The translations under genes were made by a program, and so were the position numbers. This document shows, piece by piece, positions 1 through 10,774 of a stretch of DNA of 64,000 nt (the stretch's first letter is position 1; every line of letters begins with the position of its first letter). This DNA comes from Pseudomonadota bacterium. GTDB lineage: Bacteria; Myxococcota_A; UBA796; GCA-2862545. A model generated the notes under the pieces. It did not search any database. It was given only the letters and a program-made list of their open reading frames with translations, and was not told the DNA's origin. The stretch covers positions 62,001 to 126,000 of the forward strand of contig CANNIZ010000007.1 in assembly GCA_947505245.1 (NCBI GenBank), given 5' to 3'.

Positions 1-2
1 AT

Positions 3-2801
3 TTCGTCGGCGACCCGTGTATGCCGGGCACGTTGATGTTCGACGGCTGCGTGCAGGCCGCGTCGCTGTGGTTGATGGCGATGGGCTTCCCTGCCCAGTA
101 CAAGGACGCCGTGTTCGAGCCGATCGTCGGCGTCGCCACCAAGTTGCGCTGCCGCGGCCAGATCGTGCCGGGGCACTCGCTCGTGACCTACGACGTGCGC
201 GTGAAGGACGCCGGCCTCGAGCCCGCGCCGTGGTGCATTGCGGACGTCGTGTTGTCGGTGGACGGCATCCCGGTCGTGCTCGCCGAAGACGTGAACGTGC
301 GGATCTCCGGCACACGCGTCGCGCTGAAGCAGACCAACGCGCCCGTCGCCAACACCCGGCGCGAGCCCGCCGTCGATCAGAAGCGCGTCGTCGAGTACTC
401 CGTCGGAGACCCGTCCCGCGCGTTCGGCCCCGCGTACCTGCCCTACGACAGCGGCGCGCGTGTGTCGCGCATGCCCGGCCCCCCGTACCTCACGATGACC
501 CGCGTCCTCGAGGTCGAGGGAGACGCCGGCGTCACCGCGGCACCACGCACCGTCGCGATCGAGTACGACTTCCCACCGGACGCCTGGTACTTCCGCGCCT
601 CACCGGGCTCGCCGATGCCGTGGGCCGTGTTGCTCGAGACGGCGCTGCAGCCGTGCGGCTGGCTGACGGCCTGGCAGCAGACGTCGATTCATACGGGACC
701 CGACCTGTACTTCCGCAACCTCGACGGCAAGGCCGTGCTGCACCAGCAGGTGTGGCCGTGGGACGGCCCGCTCGTCACGCGCGCGACGCAGACGTCGGTA
801 GCGAAGTCCGGTGGCATGGTGATCCACGGGTTCAAGATCGTCGTGCACGCCGGTGAACGGCTCGTGTTCGAGGGCGAGACCCGCTTCGGGTACTTCACCG
901 CAGGCGCGCTCGCGACCCAGAAGGGCTTGCTGCCACCCGCCGCCGACGAGGCCCGTCGACAGGCTTTGCGGGCGCAGATGACCGGCGGCTTCGACGTCGC
1001 CACCGTCCCCGTCGAGCCCGGCGTGTTGCCGCGCGCGGACCTGCGAATGCTCGATCGCGTCGTCGGTATCGTGCCCGACGGCGGCGTCGCCGGCCTCGGG
1101 TTCTGGGTCGCCGAGAAGGACGTCGTTCGCAGCGACTGGTACTTCACGGCGCACTTCCACGAGGATCCCGTGACGCCGGGCTCGCTCGGGTTGGAGGCGC
1201 TCGCGCAGATGGCGCGCCTCGCGTTGCAGCGAAAGATGGGGCGCCCGATCGTCGCGGTGGAGCCTGTCGCCACGGGCTGCGAGATCACGTGGAAGTACCG
1301 CGGCCAGATCCCGCCGACGCGGAAGAAATCCGTGTACGAGATCGAGGTCATCGCCTACGAGGACGGTCCGGAGCCGGTGATCGTCGTGAACGGCCTCGTC
1401 CGCGGGGACGATCTCCCGATCTACGAGCTCAAGAACCTGCGCGTGAAGGCGCTCGCAGCGCTGCCGACGGCGCCCCCCACGGCACGTGCGACCCGCCCGA
1501 CGCCGAAGGCCGCCCTGCTCGACACCTTCGACGTGCGCGGGAACGAAGGTCGCGGCGTGCTTCACCTCGATCCGGCCCTGCATCCCTGGCTCGCCGACCA
1601 CTGCCCCACGGTGGTCGTCCCCGCGGTCCCGATGGCGTTCGCCGCCGAGATCGCCGCCGAGGCCGCGCTGTTGCTCGCTCCCGGCCGGCGCGTCATCGGG
1701 CTGCCGCACGTCAGCGCGGAGAAGTGGCTCCACACCGGCGACGGCCCGATCGACGTGATCGTCACCGCCACCCGCTCCGGCGACGAGGTAAACGTCGCGC
1801 TGAGCGTGTGGAAGGACAACCCGAAATTCCCCAAGCTCTCCGGACCCGTGCCGCACATGCGCGCGACGGTGCGCCTCGGCGAGACCTGGGCCCCCGCTCC
1901 TCCGCTCCCGGACGTCGTCATCGACGAGGTCTGGCCGGAAATGAAGAGCTACTACCAAGGCGGCCACACGTTCCACGGCCCCGTCCTGCAGGGCATGGTC
2001 GCGCTCAACCTCGGGGCGCGTGGCGCGAGAGCGACGTTCCGTACACGACCCGACGCCGATCTGCTGGGCCTTGATGCCCGCTTTGCGCTCGACCCGCTGC
2101 TGCTCGACACCGCAACGCACCCGATGATGTCGGGCCAGACGGAGCGCTGGGCGGGGGACGGCGCCCGCGGAAAGATCGCATACCCCGTCGCGTGTGACGA
2201 CCTGCGATTCCACGGCGAGCGTCCGACGGGGGAGATCGACGCGCGGCTCGCGCTCGTGGAAGCGACGACCGAACGCCTGGTGTTCGACGTCTTGCTCAGC
2301 AGCAATGCAGGCCCTTGGGCGAGCTTCCGTTGGACCGAGGCTCTCGTCGACGGCGGCCCCGTGCTCGGTCTACCCGCCGCCACCCGTCGCCCGTTCTGCT
2401 GGGAGCACGAGCCGGACGCGACTGTCCGCATCGGACGTCCGCAGGACCTCCGTTGGCGCGTCGATCGCCGCGACGTGATCGAGCCGCTGCCTGGCACGCT
2501 GCTGCGACTTTACGGCGTCGCCGAGAACCTCGCGCGCGGAGCCGACGAGGCGGGCGCGGCGCGCGTGCTCGCAGCCAAGGAAGCGACGCGGCAACGACTG
2601 ATCGATCGCATCGGTCGCGACGTGCATCCGAGCAGCCTGCACCTGCTCGACCTGCGGCCCGATCGGTTCGTCGTCACGGAGGCGACGACGCTCACCGCGC
2701 AGGAATACGTCGATCATCTCGGCCCGACGCGGTACGTGCTGCGCGTCGCCGACGACCCGAAGGGGACGACGGCGTGGTTCGAGGATTCATGCAAGCCGTA
2801 G
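3..2801 (+). CDS. PfaC-like polyunsaturated lipid synthase, C-terminal part (5' truncated by window edge)
   Basis: The reading frame is already open at the left edge, so the true start lies outside. The first residues form the FabA-like dehydratase signature DPCMPGTLMFDGC. A second FabA-like hot-dog domain follows near residues 380-400 (HFHEDPVTPGSLGLE). A polyketide-synthase-type dehydratase region begins near residue 525 (HPWLADHC). The last 150 or so residues are not recognised. Paired FabA-type dehydratases are characteristic of the PfaC subunit of PUFA and related secondary-lipid synthases, which make long-chain unsaturated fatty acids by iterative polyketide chemistry in the cytosol. 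Ketosynthase and chain-length-factor domains would be expected upstream, but that is inferred. A KEAT motif near residue 860 faintly recalls a phosphopantetheinyl transferase helix, but no matching GxD motif was found. The gene overlaps the next by 13 bases. Confidence 0.8.
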   Translation, partial: FVGDPCMPGTLMFDGCVQAASLWLMAMGFPAQYKDAVFEPIVGVATKLRCRGQIVPGHSLVTYDVRVKDAGLEPAPWCIADVVLSVDGIPVVLAEDVNVRISGTRVALKQTNAPVANTRREPAVDQKRVVEYSVGDPSRAFGPAYLPYDSGARVSRMPGPPYLTMTRVLEVEGDAGVTAAPRTVAIEYDFPPDAWYFRASPGSPMPWAVLLETALQPCGWLTAWQQTSIHTGPDLYFRNLDGKAVLHQQVWPWDGPLVTRATQTSVAKSGGMVIHGFKIVVHAGERLVFEGETRFGYFTAGALATQKGLLPPAADEARRQALRAQMTGGFDVATVPVEPGVLPRADLRMLDRVVGIVPDGGVAGLGFWVAEKDVVRSDWYFTAHFHEDPVTPGSLGLEALAQMARLALQRKMGRPIVAVEPVATGCEITWKYRGQIPPTRKKSVYEIEVIAYEDGPEPVIVVNGLVRGDDLPIYELKNLRVKALAALPTAPPTARATRPTPKAALLDTFDVRGNEGRGVLHLDPALHPWLADHCPTVVVPAVPMAFAAEIAAEAALLLAPGRRVIGLPHVSAEKWLHTGDGPIDVIVTATRSGDEVNVALSVWKDNPKFPKLSGPVPHMRATVRLGETWAPAPPLPDVVIDEVWPEMKSYYQGGHTFHGPVLQGMVALNLGARGARATFRTRPDADLLGLDARFALDPLLLDTATHPMMSGQTERWAGDGARGKIAYPVACDDLRFHGERPTGEIDARLALVEATTERLVFDVLLSSNAGPWASFRWTEALVDGGPVLGLPAATRRPFCWEHEPDATVRIGRPQDLRWRVDRRDVIEPLPGTLLRLYGVAENLARGADEAGAARVLAAKEATRQRLIDRIGRDVHPSSLHLLDLRPDRFVVTEATTLTAQEYVDHLGPTRYVLRVADDPKGTTAWFEDSCKP

Positions 2802-3331
2802 TCAGCGCGCTCGACGAGGCCAGCCAGGCCACCGTGAAACACCTGTGGGCGGGAATCGCCGATGAGTTCGGCATCTACATGCCGTTCGAACAACCGGTGC
2901 CGCACTTCACGTTTCACGTGGCGGCCCGGTACGACGAGGAGCGCCTCACGCGCGCGATCGCTTCCGCCGCCGCGAAGCACCCGCCGTTCACGGTCCGCGC
3001 AGCGGGCCTCGGCTTGTTCACCGGCAAGAAGATCGTCGCCCACGTTCCGCTCGTGCGAAATCGCGCCTTGAACGCGCTGCACCGCGACCTGTGGGAAGGG
3101 CTGGCGGGCGTCGGCACCGACTGTGTCCAGCACTTTGACCCCGGTCTGTGGGTTCCCCATGTCACGCTCGCGTACAAGGGCCTCACCGCCGACGTGCTGC
3201 CGAGCGTGATTCGATGGCTCGCCGACCGCTCGTTTGCGTGGGAGATGACGGTCGATCACGTCGGCGTCATCGCGCCAACCACCGACCCCAGTCGCGAAGC
3301 GGTCGACTACGTGCATCGGCTCCGCGGCTGA
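2789..3331 (+). CDS. 2H phosphoesterase / 2'-5' RNA ligase-family protein
   Basis: This 180-residue protein carries two H-x-T-type motifs: HFTFH near residue 33 and HVTLAY near residue 125. These are the paired catalytic motifs of the 2H phosphoesterase fold (bacterial ThpR/LigT, cyclic phosphodiesterases). Such enzymes hydrolyse or ligate 2',3'-cyclic or 2'-5' nucleotide linkages in the cytosol; the physiological substrate cannot be told from sequence. The ATG at 2789 lies 13 bases inside the end of the lipid-synthase gene, implying translational coupling. The length is normal for the family. Confidence 0.7.
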   Translation: MQAVVSALDEASQATVKHLWAGIADEFGIYMPFEQPVPHFTFHVAARYDEERLTRAIASAAAKHPPFTVRAAGLGLFTGKKIVAHVPLVRNRALNALHRDLWEGLAGVGTDCVQHFDPGLWVPHVTLAYKGLTADVLPSVIRWLADRSFAWEMTVDHVGVIAPTTDPSREAVDYVHRLRG

Positions 3332-3357
3332 CCCGTTAAGGGCTGGCAGGAGGCGGC

Positions 3358-3876
3358 ATGCGCGAGATCCTCGGGGAAGGGAAGTTTCTGCGGCTCGTAC
3401 GCGAGGGCAAGTGGGAGCACGCTGAGCGTACGAACGCCTACGGCATCGTGTTGCTCGCGGCGATCACCGACGACGACCACCTGGTCCTCGTGGAGCAGTA
3501 CCGGTCGCCGGTGAAGTCGCGCGTGATCGAGCTTCCCGCCGGTTTGTGCGGCGACGACGTCGCCGGTGAACCGCTCGAGAGCGCCGCCGGCCGCGAGCTC
3601 ATCGAGGAGACCGGGTACCAGGCGCGCGAGATCCGCACGCTCACCACGGGCCCTGTATCCGCCGGAATGACGACCGAGCAGATCACGCTGTTCCTCGCGA
3701 CCGGCCTGACCAAGGTGGAGGCGGGCGGTGGCGTCGAAGGTGAGGACATCGAGACGCACCTCGTGCCTCTCGCCGACGTTCCCGCCTTCCTCGATGCGAA
3801 GATGAAAGCCGGCGTCCAGGTCGACACGAAGCTGTGGTCGGCGCTTTGGTTCGTCGAGCGCGCGCGCCGTCCGTGA
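3358..3876 (+). CDS. Nudix hydrolase, ADP-ribose pyrophosphatase-like
   Basis: This 172-residue protein has a Nudix box at about residues 64-86: GEPLESAAGRELIEETGY preserves the R-E-x-x-E-E-x-G core that binds Mg2+. The upstream stretch YRSPVKSRVIELPAG is typical of the ADP-ribose pyrophosphatase branch, which cleaves ADP-ribose and related nucleoside diphosphate derivatives. It is a cytosolic housekeeping or sanitation enzyme. A GGAGG ribosome site lies just before the ATG. The stop codon overlaps the GTG start of the following membrane protein (GTGA). Confidence 0.8.
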   Translation: MREILGEGKFLRLVREGKWEHAERTNAYGIVLLAAITDDDHLVLVEQYRSPVKSRVIELPAGLCGDDVAGEPLESAAGRELIEETGYQAREIRTLTTGPVSAGMTTEQITLFLATGLTKVEAGGGVEGEDIETHLVPLADVPAFLDAKMKAGVQVDTKLWSALWFVERARRP

Positions 3877-6638
3877 GCGAACCCGACGCGAGCGAGCCAA
3901 ACGCGCTCGAAGCCGAGCTGTTCGCGCTGCGGCGCGACGAGGCCGTCCGGTTCCTTCTGCCCCTGTTCTTCGTGTCGGGCGCCACCGGGCTCGTTTGGCA
4001 GACGGTGTGGGCCCGCGAGCTCCACCTCGTGTTCGGCACCTCGACGTTCGCGATCGCGACGGTCTTGTCCGCGTTCATGGCCGGCCTCGCGATCGGCGGT
4101 GGCATCGCCGGCGTGTACGCCGATCGCGTGAAGAACCCGGTCGTCGCGTACGGACTGCTCGAGATCGGCATCGGACTGTATGCGGGCGCCTTCCCGTACA
4201 TCGTGCACGCGCTCACGCCGGTGTACCTCGAGGCCGCGCGCGCGATGGGCCCCGACCCGATCAAGTTCGGCGTCGTGCAGGGCCTGCTCGTCGGCTCGGC
4301 CCTCCTCGTCCCAACCGCGTTCATGGGCGCGACCTTGCCGCTGCTCGCGCGGTTCGCGACCGATCGGCTCGGGGCCGCGGGCGACCGCGTCGCGCGGCTT
4401 TACGCGATCAACACCGCCGGCGCGCTCGTCGGCACCGCGGTTTGCGGCTTCCTCCTGCTGCCGCTGCTCGGCAAGCTGATCACCACGTGGCTGGCGGCGG
4501 GTGCGAACATCGCGCTCGGGATCGCAGCGCTCGTGCTCGCGGCGTCGACCCAGGGTGCTGAGCGCGCGACGGTCGCGATCGACGTCCCCGTCGAGCCGCT
4601 CGGCACCCGCGGCGTCCGGGTCGCCACCGCGATGGCGCTCGCCGGGTTCGCGTCCCTCGTCTACGAGGTCGCTTGGACGCGCCTCCTCGTGCTCACCTGC
4701 GGCGCGTCGGTGTACGCGTTCACGGTGATGCTGCTCGCGTTCCTCGCAGGGATCGCAGGTGGCGGACGCCTCGGCGGGCCCGCCGCCGACTACGTGTACG
4801 CGCGCTGGGGTACCCGCGGCGTGATCCTCGCGCTCGCAGCGACCGAGATCGCCGTCGGAGCGCTCGCCTACGGGTTCCTTTGGGTGTACCCGCTCGTGCC
4901 GATCGCGTACGTCAACTTGTTCGACCTGTTCGGCGCGGGCAGCGTGTCGTCGTTCGTGTACATCGCTTCGCTCGGCGTCTCCGGGCTGGTCATGACCCCG
5001 CCCGCGCTGCTGATGGGGTTCGCGTTCCCGCTCGCCGTGCGCGCGGTCACCACGGACGACAAGGCCCTCGCGTCGCCGGTCGGCAAGATCTACAGCGCGA
5101 ACACCCTCGGGGCCGTGTTCGGAGCTGCCCTCGCCGGGTTCGTGCTGCTCCCCAACCTGTGGGTCCGCGCCACCGTGATGCTCGGCGCCTCGGTGAACCT
5201 GCTCGCAGCGCTCGTGCTGCTGATCGACCGCGACCGCGCGCCGCGCGTCCGAATCGGCCTCCTCGCCGCCGTGGCTGCGATGATCCCGCTCGTTTCGGGC
5301 GTACTGGTCAAGCCGCCCTGGAACCCGTTGTGGATGACCGCCGGCCTGTACAAGTACGCGCCGGACCTTAACGACCACAGCTACGCGTCGCTGTACCGCG
5401 TCTCGGTGAACAACTTCGAGCTGCTCTACTACGCCGAGGGCCTTTCGAGCGTGGTCACCGTCGCAAAGAACGTCAAGACCGGCAACACCTGGCTCGCGAA
5501 CAACGGCAAGATCGACGCGTCGACCTCAGCCGACATGCCCACGCAGGTCCTCGTCGCGCTGCTGCCGTTTCAGTACGTCGAACACGCGCCGAACGTCATG
5601 GTGATCGGCCTCGCGTCGGGGATTACGGCAGGCGCCGCCGCCACCGTGCCGGACGTCGAGCACCTCGACGTCGTCGAGCTCGAGCCCGCGATCATCGGCG
5701 CCGCGAAGATCTACGCGGAGCACAACCACCACGTGCTCGACGACCCGCGCGTGCGGGTGATCCCGAACGACGGCCGGAACCAGATCCTGCTGTCGCCGCC
5801 CGGCTCCTACGACATCGTGATCTCCGAGCCGTCCAACCCGTGGCTCACCGGCGTGTCGAACCTGTTCACGCGTGAGTTCCTCGACCTCGGGCGCACGCGG
5901 CTCGCGAAGGGCGGCGTGTGGGCGCAGTGGGTCCAGATGTACGGCATGGGCGAGGACGATCTGAAGTCGCTGCTCGCGACGTTCGCGTCCGTGTACCCGC
6001 ACGTGCTCGTGTTCACGACGATCGACGACGCCGACCTCGTGATCCTCGGTTCCAACGAGCCGCTCTACCCCGACCGCGCCAAGGCTGCGGCGCTGCTCGC
6101 CCGCGGTCCCCTCGTGCGCGACGAGCTCGAACGGGTCGAGATGCACGACGACCTCGACCTGCTGGCTACCTGGGTCATGGACAAGCAGGGCATCGCGCGC
6201 TTCGCGAAGAACGAGCCGATCAACACCGATGACAACCTGCGCATCGAGTACTCGGCGCCGCTGCACCTGTACGCCCGCACGTCGAGCGACAACATGGAGT
6301 CGCTGCTCTCGAAGGGCGAGGTCCCGCGCGCGGCCGTGGGCGACGATCCAATGGCGCTGATCGGCCTCGCGCGCCGCTACCTGTCGAAGGACGACTTCGA
6401 GCGCTCGATGATCGCCGCGGTCGCGGCCGCGACGATCGTAGCGAACCAGGATCCGGACCCGGCCGTTCGCGCCCTCGGCGACCACGCCGAGAACGCCCGC
6501 AAGGACGACTGGCGCGGAGCGGTCACCGTGATCGACCAGGTCATCTCAGCCGCGCAGGCGCGCCCCGAGCCCCCGGTCGACCTGATCGGCGAGCTGCTCG
6601 CGTGGCGCGACGATCTGGACGCGTGGGCGAAGAACTAG
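3873..6638 (+). CDS. multi-pass membrane protein fused to a spermidine-synthase-like domain
   Basis: The chosen start is the GTG overlapping the stop of the Nudix gene, giving 921 residues. The N-terminal ~500 residues contain many hydrophobic helices in two repeated halves, resembling a transporter-like membrane module. A polyamine-aminopropyltransferase-like Rossmann domain follows: VMVIGLASGITAG near residue 575, then VVELEP and a SEPSNPWLTGVSNLF motif near residue 650. Proteins with this architecture are common but their reaction is unclear. The SEPSNPW motif replaces the usual polyamine-synthase gate region, so true spermidine synthesis is not assured. The stop codon lies only nine bases from the end of convergent glnS, with no obvious terminator. 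Confidence 0.75.
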   Translation: MSEPDASEPNALEAELFALRRDEAVRFLLPLFFVSGATGLVWQTVWARELHLVFGTSTFAIATVLSAFMAGLAIGGGIAGVYADRVKNPVVAYGLLEIGIGLYAGAFPYIVHALTPVYLEAARAMGPDPIKFGVVQGLLVGSALLVPTAFMGATLPLLARFATDRLGAAGDRVARLYAINTAGALVGTAVCGFLLLPLLGKLITTWLAAGANIALGIAALVLAASTQGAERATVAIDVPVEPLGTRGVRVATAMALAGFASLVYEVAWTRLLVLTCGASVYAFTVMLLAFLAGIAGGGRLGGPAADYVYARWGTRGVILALAATEIAVGALAYGFLWVYPLVPIAYVNLFDLFGAGSVSSFVYIASLGVSGLVMTPPALLMGFAFPLAVRAVTTDDKALASPVGKIYSANTLGAVFGAALAGFVLLPNLWVRATVMLGASVNLLAALVLLIDRDRAPRVRIGLLAAVAAMIPLVSGVLVKPPWNPLWMTAGLYKYAPDLNDHSYASLYRVSVNNFELLYYAEGLSSVVTVAKNVKTGNTWLANNGKIDASTSADMPTQVLVALLPFQYVEHAPNVMVIGLASGITAGAAATVPDVEHLDVVELEPAIIGAAKIYAEHNHHVLDDPRVRVIPNDGRNQILLSPPGSYDIVISEPSNPWLTGVSNLFTREFLDLGRTRLAKGGVWAQWVQMYGMGEDDLKSLLATFASVYPHVLVFTTIDDADLVILGSNEPLYPDRAKAAALLARGPLVRDELERVEMHDDLDLLATWVMDKQGIARFAKNEPINTDDNLRIEYSAPLHLYARTSSDNMESLLSKGEVPRAAVGDDPMALIGLARRYLSKDDFERSMIAAVAAATIVANQDPDPAVRALGDHAENARKDDWRGAVTVIDQVISAAQARPEPPVDLIGELLAWRDDLDAWAKN

Positions 6639-6647
6639 TCCCGGACG

Positions 6648-8306
<1,659 letters not shown>

Positions 8307-8348
8307 GCGGCCTCCACGCCTCGTCTAACGTGGTACACCGACCATCTC

Positions 8349-8846
8349 ATGATCCTCGCAGCCGATGTCGCCTACGACGAAGCGAAGGACACCGCGACCG
8401 CCGCCGGTGTGGTGTTCGCCTACTGGGCGGACGCGCAACCGATCGCCGAGTACGTGGTCCCCATCGTCGGGATCGCACCCTACCAACCGGGGGCGTTCTA
8501 TCGCCGCGAGCTGCCGTGCCTCCTCGCGCTGCTCGCGGTCGTTCGGGAGACGCTGTCCACCGTGATCGTCGACGGATACGTCGACCTCGAACCCGGTCAC
8601 GCGGGCCTCGGGCGGCACCTGTACCTGGCGATGGAGCGCCGCACCGCGATCGTGGGCGTCGCGAAGACGCCGTACACGGGCGCACCCGCCGCCGAGGTAC
8701 GACGCGGGAACAGCGATTCGCCCTTGTTCGTCACCGCGGCCGGATTCGACCTGGCGGTCGCGAGCCAGGCCGTCGCCGCGATGCACGGCAGCTTCCGAAT
8801 CCCGACGATGCTGAAGGCCGCCGATGCCCTTTCCAGGCGTCGTTGA
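8349..8846 (+). CDS. nfi: endonuclease V (deoxyinosine 3' endonuclease) family
   Basis: This 165-residue protein matches the endonuclease V core: ADVAYD at residues 5-10 (first catalytic Asp), YRRELPCLL near residue 50 (catalytic Glu) and VIVDGYVDLEPGHAGLGRHL near residue 73 (third acidic residue), then TAIVGVAKTPY. Endonuclease V nicks DNA one base 3' of deoxyinosine in repair of deaminated adenine. It is shorter than the usual ~220 residues because the N-terminal region before the first Asp is trimmed to almost nothing, a compact form seen in some bacteria. The active-site acids are all present. Confidence 0.8.
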   Translation: MILAADVAYDEAKDTATAAGVVFAYWADAQPIAEYVVPIVGIAPYQPGAFYRRELPCLLALLAVVRETLSTVIVDGYVDLEPGHAGLGRHLYLAMERRTAIVGVAKTPYTGAPAAEVRRGNSDSPLFVTAAGFDLAVASQAVAAMHGSFRIPTMLKAADALSRRR

Positions 8847-8867
8847 GGGCGTGCCCCGACCCAGGCA

Positions 8868-9896
8868 CTATCGCCAGCGCTCGAGCCGCGAGCCAAGGAT
8901 CACGGGCTTGTGCTGAAGCTCCGCGACCGACCCCGCGCCCGTGAGCAGCATCGCGAGCCGGATCTCGTCGATCGTCTGCGCCGCGAACGCGTTCGCACCC
9001 GCCTGCCCGCCCTTCTCGTGGGCCTGCAGGAACGGCCGTGCGATTCCACCCGCGATCGCCCCGAGTGCGACCGCCTTCGCGACGTCGAGCCCGTGGCGCA
9101 CGCCGCCCGTCGCGATCACCCCGAGGCCGAGCCCGCGAAGCTGAAGCACAGACGCGGCGGTCGGAATACCCCAGTCCCAGAACCGCTCGCCGAGCTCCTT
9201 CGTGGCCTTCGCGCGCAGCGTCTCGACGCCCACCCACGACGTGCCGCCGGCGCCCGACGTGTCCACCCAGCGAACGCCAGCGGAGACGAGCCGCTTTCCG
9301 ACGTCCCGCGAAAGGCCGGAGCCGGTCTCCTTTACGATCACCGGCACCGAAAGCTCGTTCACCAGTCGCGTGATCGTCTCGATTCCGCCGCGAAAGTCGC
9401 TGTCGCCGCCCGGCTGGACGACCTCCATCGCAGGGTTCAGGTGCACACACAGCGCGTCGACCTGCGAATAGCCGACAAGATCGGCGACCTGCTGCGTCGA
9501 ACACGCGCGCGCCTGCACGACGCCGAGGTTGCCGAACAACACGGCCGTTGGCGCCTCCTCGCGGACGCGGTAGCCCGCCGCTGCCGGGTTCTGCAGCAAC
9601 GGACGCATCGAACCGAAACCGAACGCGAGGCCGTTCACCTCGGCGACGCCAGCGAGATCGCGGTTCACGCGCTCGGCGCGGTCGAGCCCGCCGGTCATCG
9701 CAGCGATCACGAGCGGCGCGCGCAGCCGCTTTCCGACGAGGTCCACGCCGAGGTCGATGGCGTTCCAGTCGAGCTCGGGGAGCGCGTCGTGGATGAAGTC
9801 GACATCATCGAACAACGTCGTCTTCGACTTGAACGCGACGTCGTCCGTGGCGCACAGATCGAGGTGGTCGGCCTTTCGGGAGGCGGGATCGGTCAC
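8868..9896 (-). CDS. fni: type 2 isopentenyl-diphosphate delta-isomerase
   Basis: This 342-residue FMN/NADPH-dependent enzyme interconverts isopentenyl and dimethylallyl diphosphate, the last step shared by isoprenoid routes. Recognisable segments are the N-terminal RKADHLDLC, the flavin-fold stretch APLVIAAMTGG, VKETGSGLSRDVG and WVDTSGAGGTSW. The type 2 isomerase usually accompanies a mevalonate pathway, and here it is the last gene of the mevalonate operon. Its ATG overlaps the stop of the phosphomevalonate kinase gene by four bases. Confidence 0.92.
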   Translation of the reverse strand: MTDPASRKADHLDLCATDDVAFKSKTTLFDDVDFIHDALPELDWNAIDLGVDLVGKRLRAPLVIAAMTGGLDRAERVNRDLAGVAEVNGLAFGFGSMRPLLQNPAAAGYRVREEAPTAVLFGNLGVVQARACSTQQVADLVGYSQVDALCVHLNPAMEVVQPGGDSDFRGGIETITRLVNELSVPVIVKETGSGLSRDVGKRLVSAGVRWVDTSGAGGTSWVGVETLRAKATKELGERFWDWGIPTAASVLQLRGLGLGVIATGGVRHGLDVAKAVALGAIAGGIARPFLQAHEKGGQAGANAFAAQTIDEIRLAMLLTGAGSVAELQHKPVILGSRLERWR

Positions 9897-10774
9897 GGGG
9901 ACTCCTCGGAGACGCGGTGAGCGCCGGGCGCCACGTTCACGTCGATGACACGGTAAGCACGCGCGCGGACAGCGTCTCGGAATCCGTCTTCCGATGCCTG
10001 GTCAGGGAGCAGCGCGACGGCGATGTCCCCTCCCCCCGCGCCAGAGGGCTTGGCAGCGCCCCCGTGATCGCGCGCGATCGCGGCGATCTCCGCGAGCGCC
10101 GGCGTCTCCCAGTCGATTCCCGCCGCGACGCTCATTCGCCGCAATTCCGCGTAGGCGACAGAAAGGGTGGCAATCGGCGAGGCCGCGTACGCCTCGACGA
10201 TCGCGGCGCTCTCCCTCACAAACGCCGCGCGGTCGCGCCACGCGAGGTACTGCTGCACGCGCGGCCCCGTCGCCGCGCTCGTGCCGGACCACACCACGAC
10301 GGGCCTCACGACAGGTTCAGCGGCGACCGACATCGCCCCGTCCGCGTCGCGCCGGAACCGGAGCACCCCGCCATGCGCGCTCGCCGCGACGTCGATCCCG
10401 GAGCCGCCGCCCTGAACTGCGCGGTGAACCCCGTCCGCCGCGCGCCAGACGTCGGCCGCCCCGCCCGCAAGCGCGGCGACGACGCACGTGGCGGCCGAAC
10501 CGCCGAAGCCCACCTTCGTCGCAGCCCCGACGGGGTTCCAGTCCGAAAACGAGTACCGCGCGGCCGGCGCGTTCACCGCGTTCAGCGCGGCGCGGGCGTA
10601 CGAATCGTCGCCGGGTGTCTCGACAACCAGCCGATCGGACGGCGTCACACGGACCTGCACGCCCCGATCGACAGCCGCGACGATCGCGGGCGCGCCGTCC
10701 AACACGGCGTACTCACCTACCAGCACGAGCTTTCCAGGTGCGACGAAGCGCACGTGACCAGGTGCCTCGCTCAT
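9893..10774 (-). CDS. phosphomevalonate kinase (GHMP family)
   Basis: This 293-residue protein is a GHMP kinase. APGKLVLVGEYAVLDG lies near the N-terminus, the phosphate-binding loop is KVGFGGSAAT near residue 90, GGGSGIDVAASAHGG follows, and KPSGAGGGDIAVAL is near the C-terminus. The last motif is characteristic of bacterial phosphomevalonate kinases, which make mevalonate 5-diphosphate for the neighbouring decarboxylase. The ATG at 10774 is chosen because it overlaps the stop of the upstream lipoprotein gene (ATGA); a longer start seven codons upstream is possible. Mevalonate kinase itself is the main alternative identity. Confidence 0.82.
   Translation of the reverse strand: MSEAPGHVRFVAPGKLVLVGEYAVLDGAPAIVAAVDRGVQVRVTPSDRLVVETPGDDSYARAALNAVNAPAARYSFSDWNPVGAATKVGFGGSAATCVVAALAGGAADVWRAADGVHRAVQGGGSGIDVAASAHGGVLRFRRDADGAMSVAAEPVVRPVVVWSGTSAATGPRVQQYLAWRDRAAFVRESAAIVEAYAASPIATLSVAYAELRRMSVAAGIDWETPALAEIAAIARDHGGAAKPSGAGGGDIAVALLPDQASEDGFRDAVRARAYRVIDVNVAPGAHRVSEESP

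Noticed and set aside
600-2213. Long minus-strand open frame (537 codons) opposite the lipid synthase
   Set aside because: Composition is Arg/His/Gly-rich and without motifs, as expected opposite a high-GC gene; the plus strand has clear dehydratase motifs.
2470-2801. C-terminal phosphopantetheinyl transferase domain in the lipid synthase
   Set aside because: Only a KEAT-like motif is visible; the required GxD motif is missing at the expected distance, so it is mentioned only as a possibility.
3438-5378. 646-codon minus-strand open frame opposite the Nudix and spermidine-synthase-like genes
   Set aside because: Translation is low-complexity (Arg, His, Glu, Gly) with no domain; the opposite strand has convincing genes.
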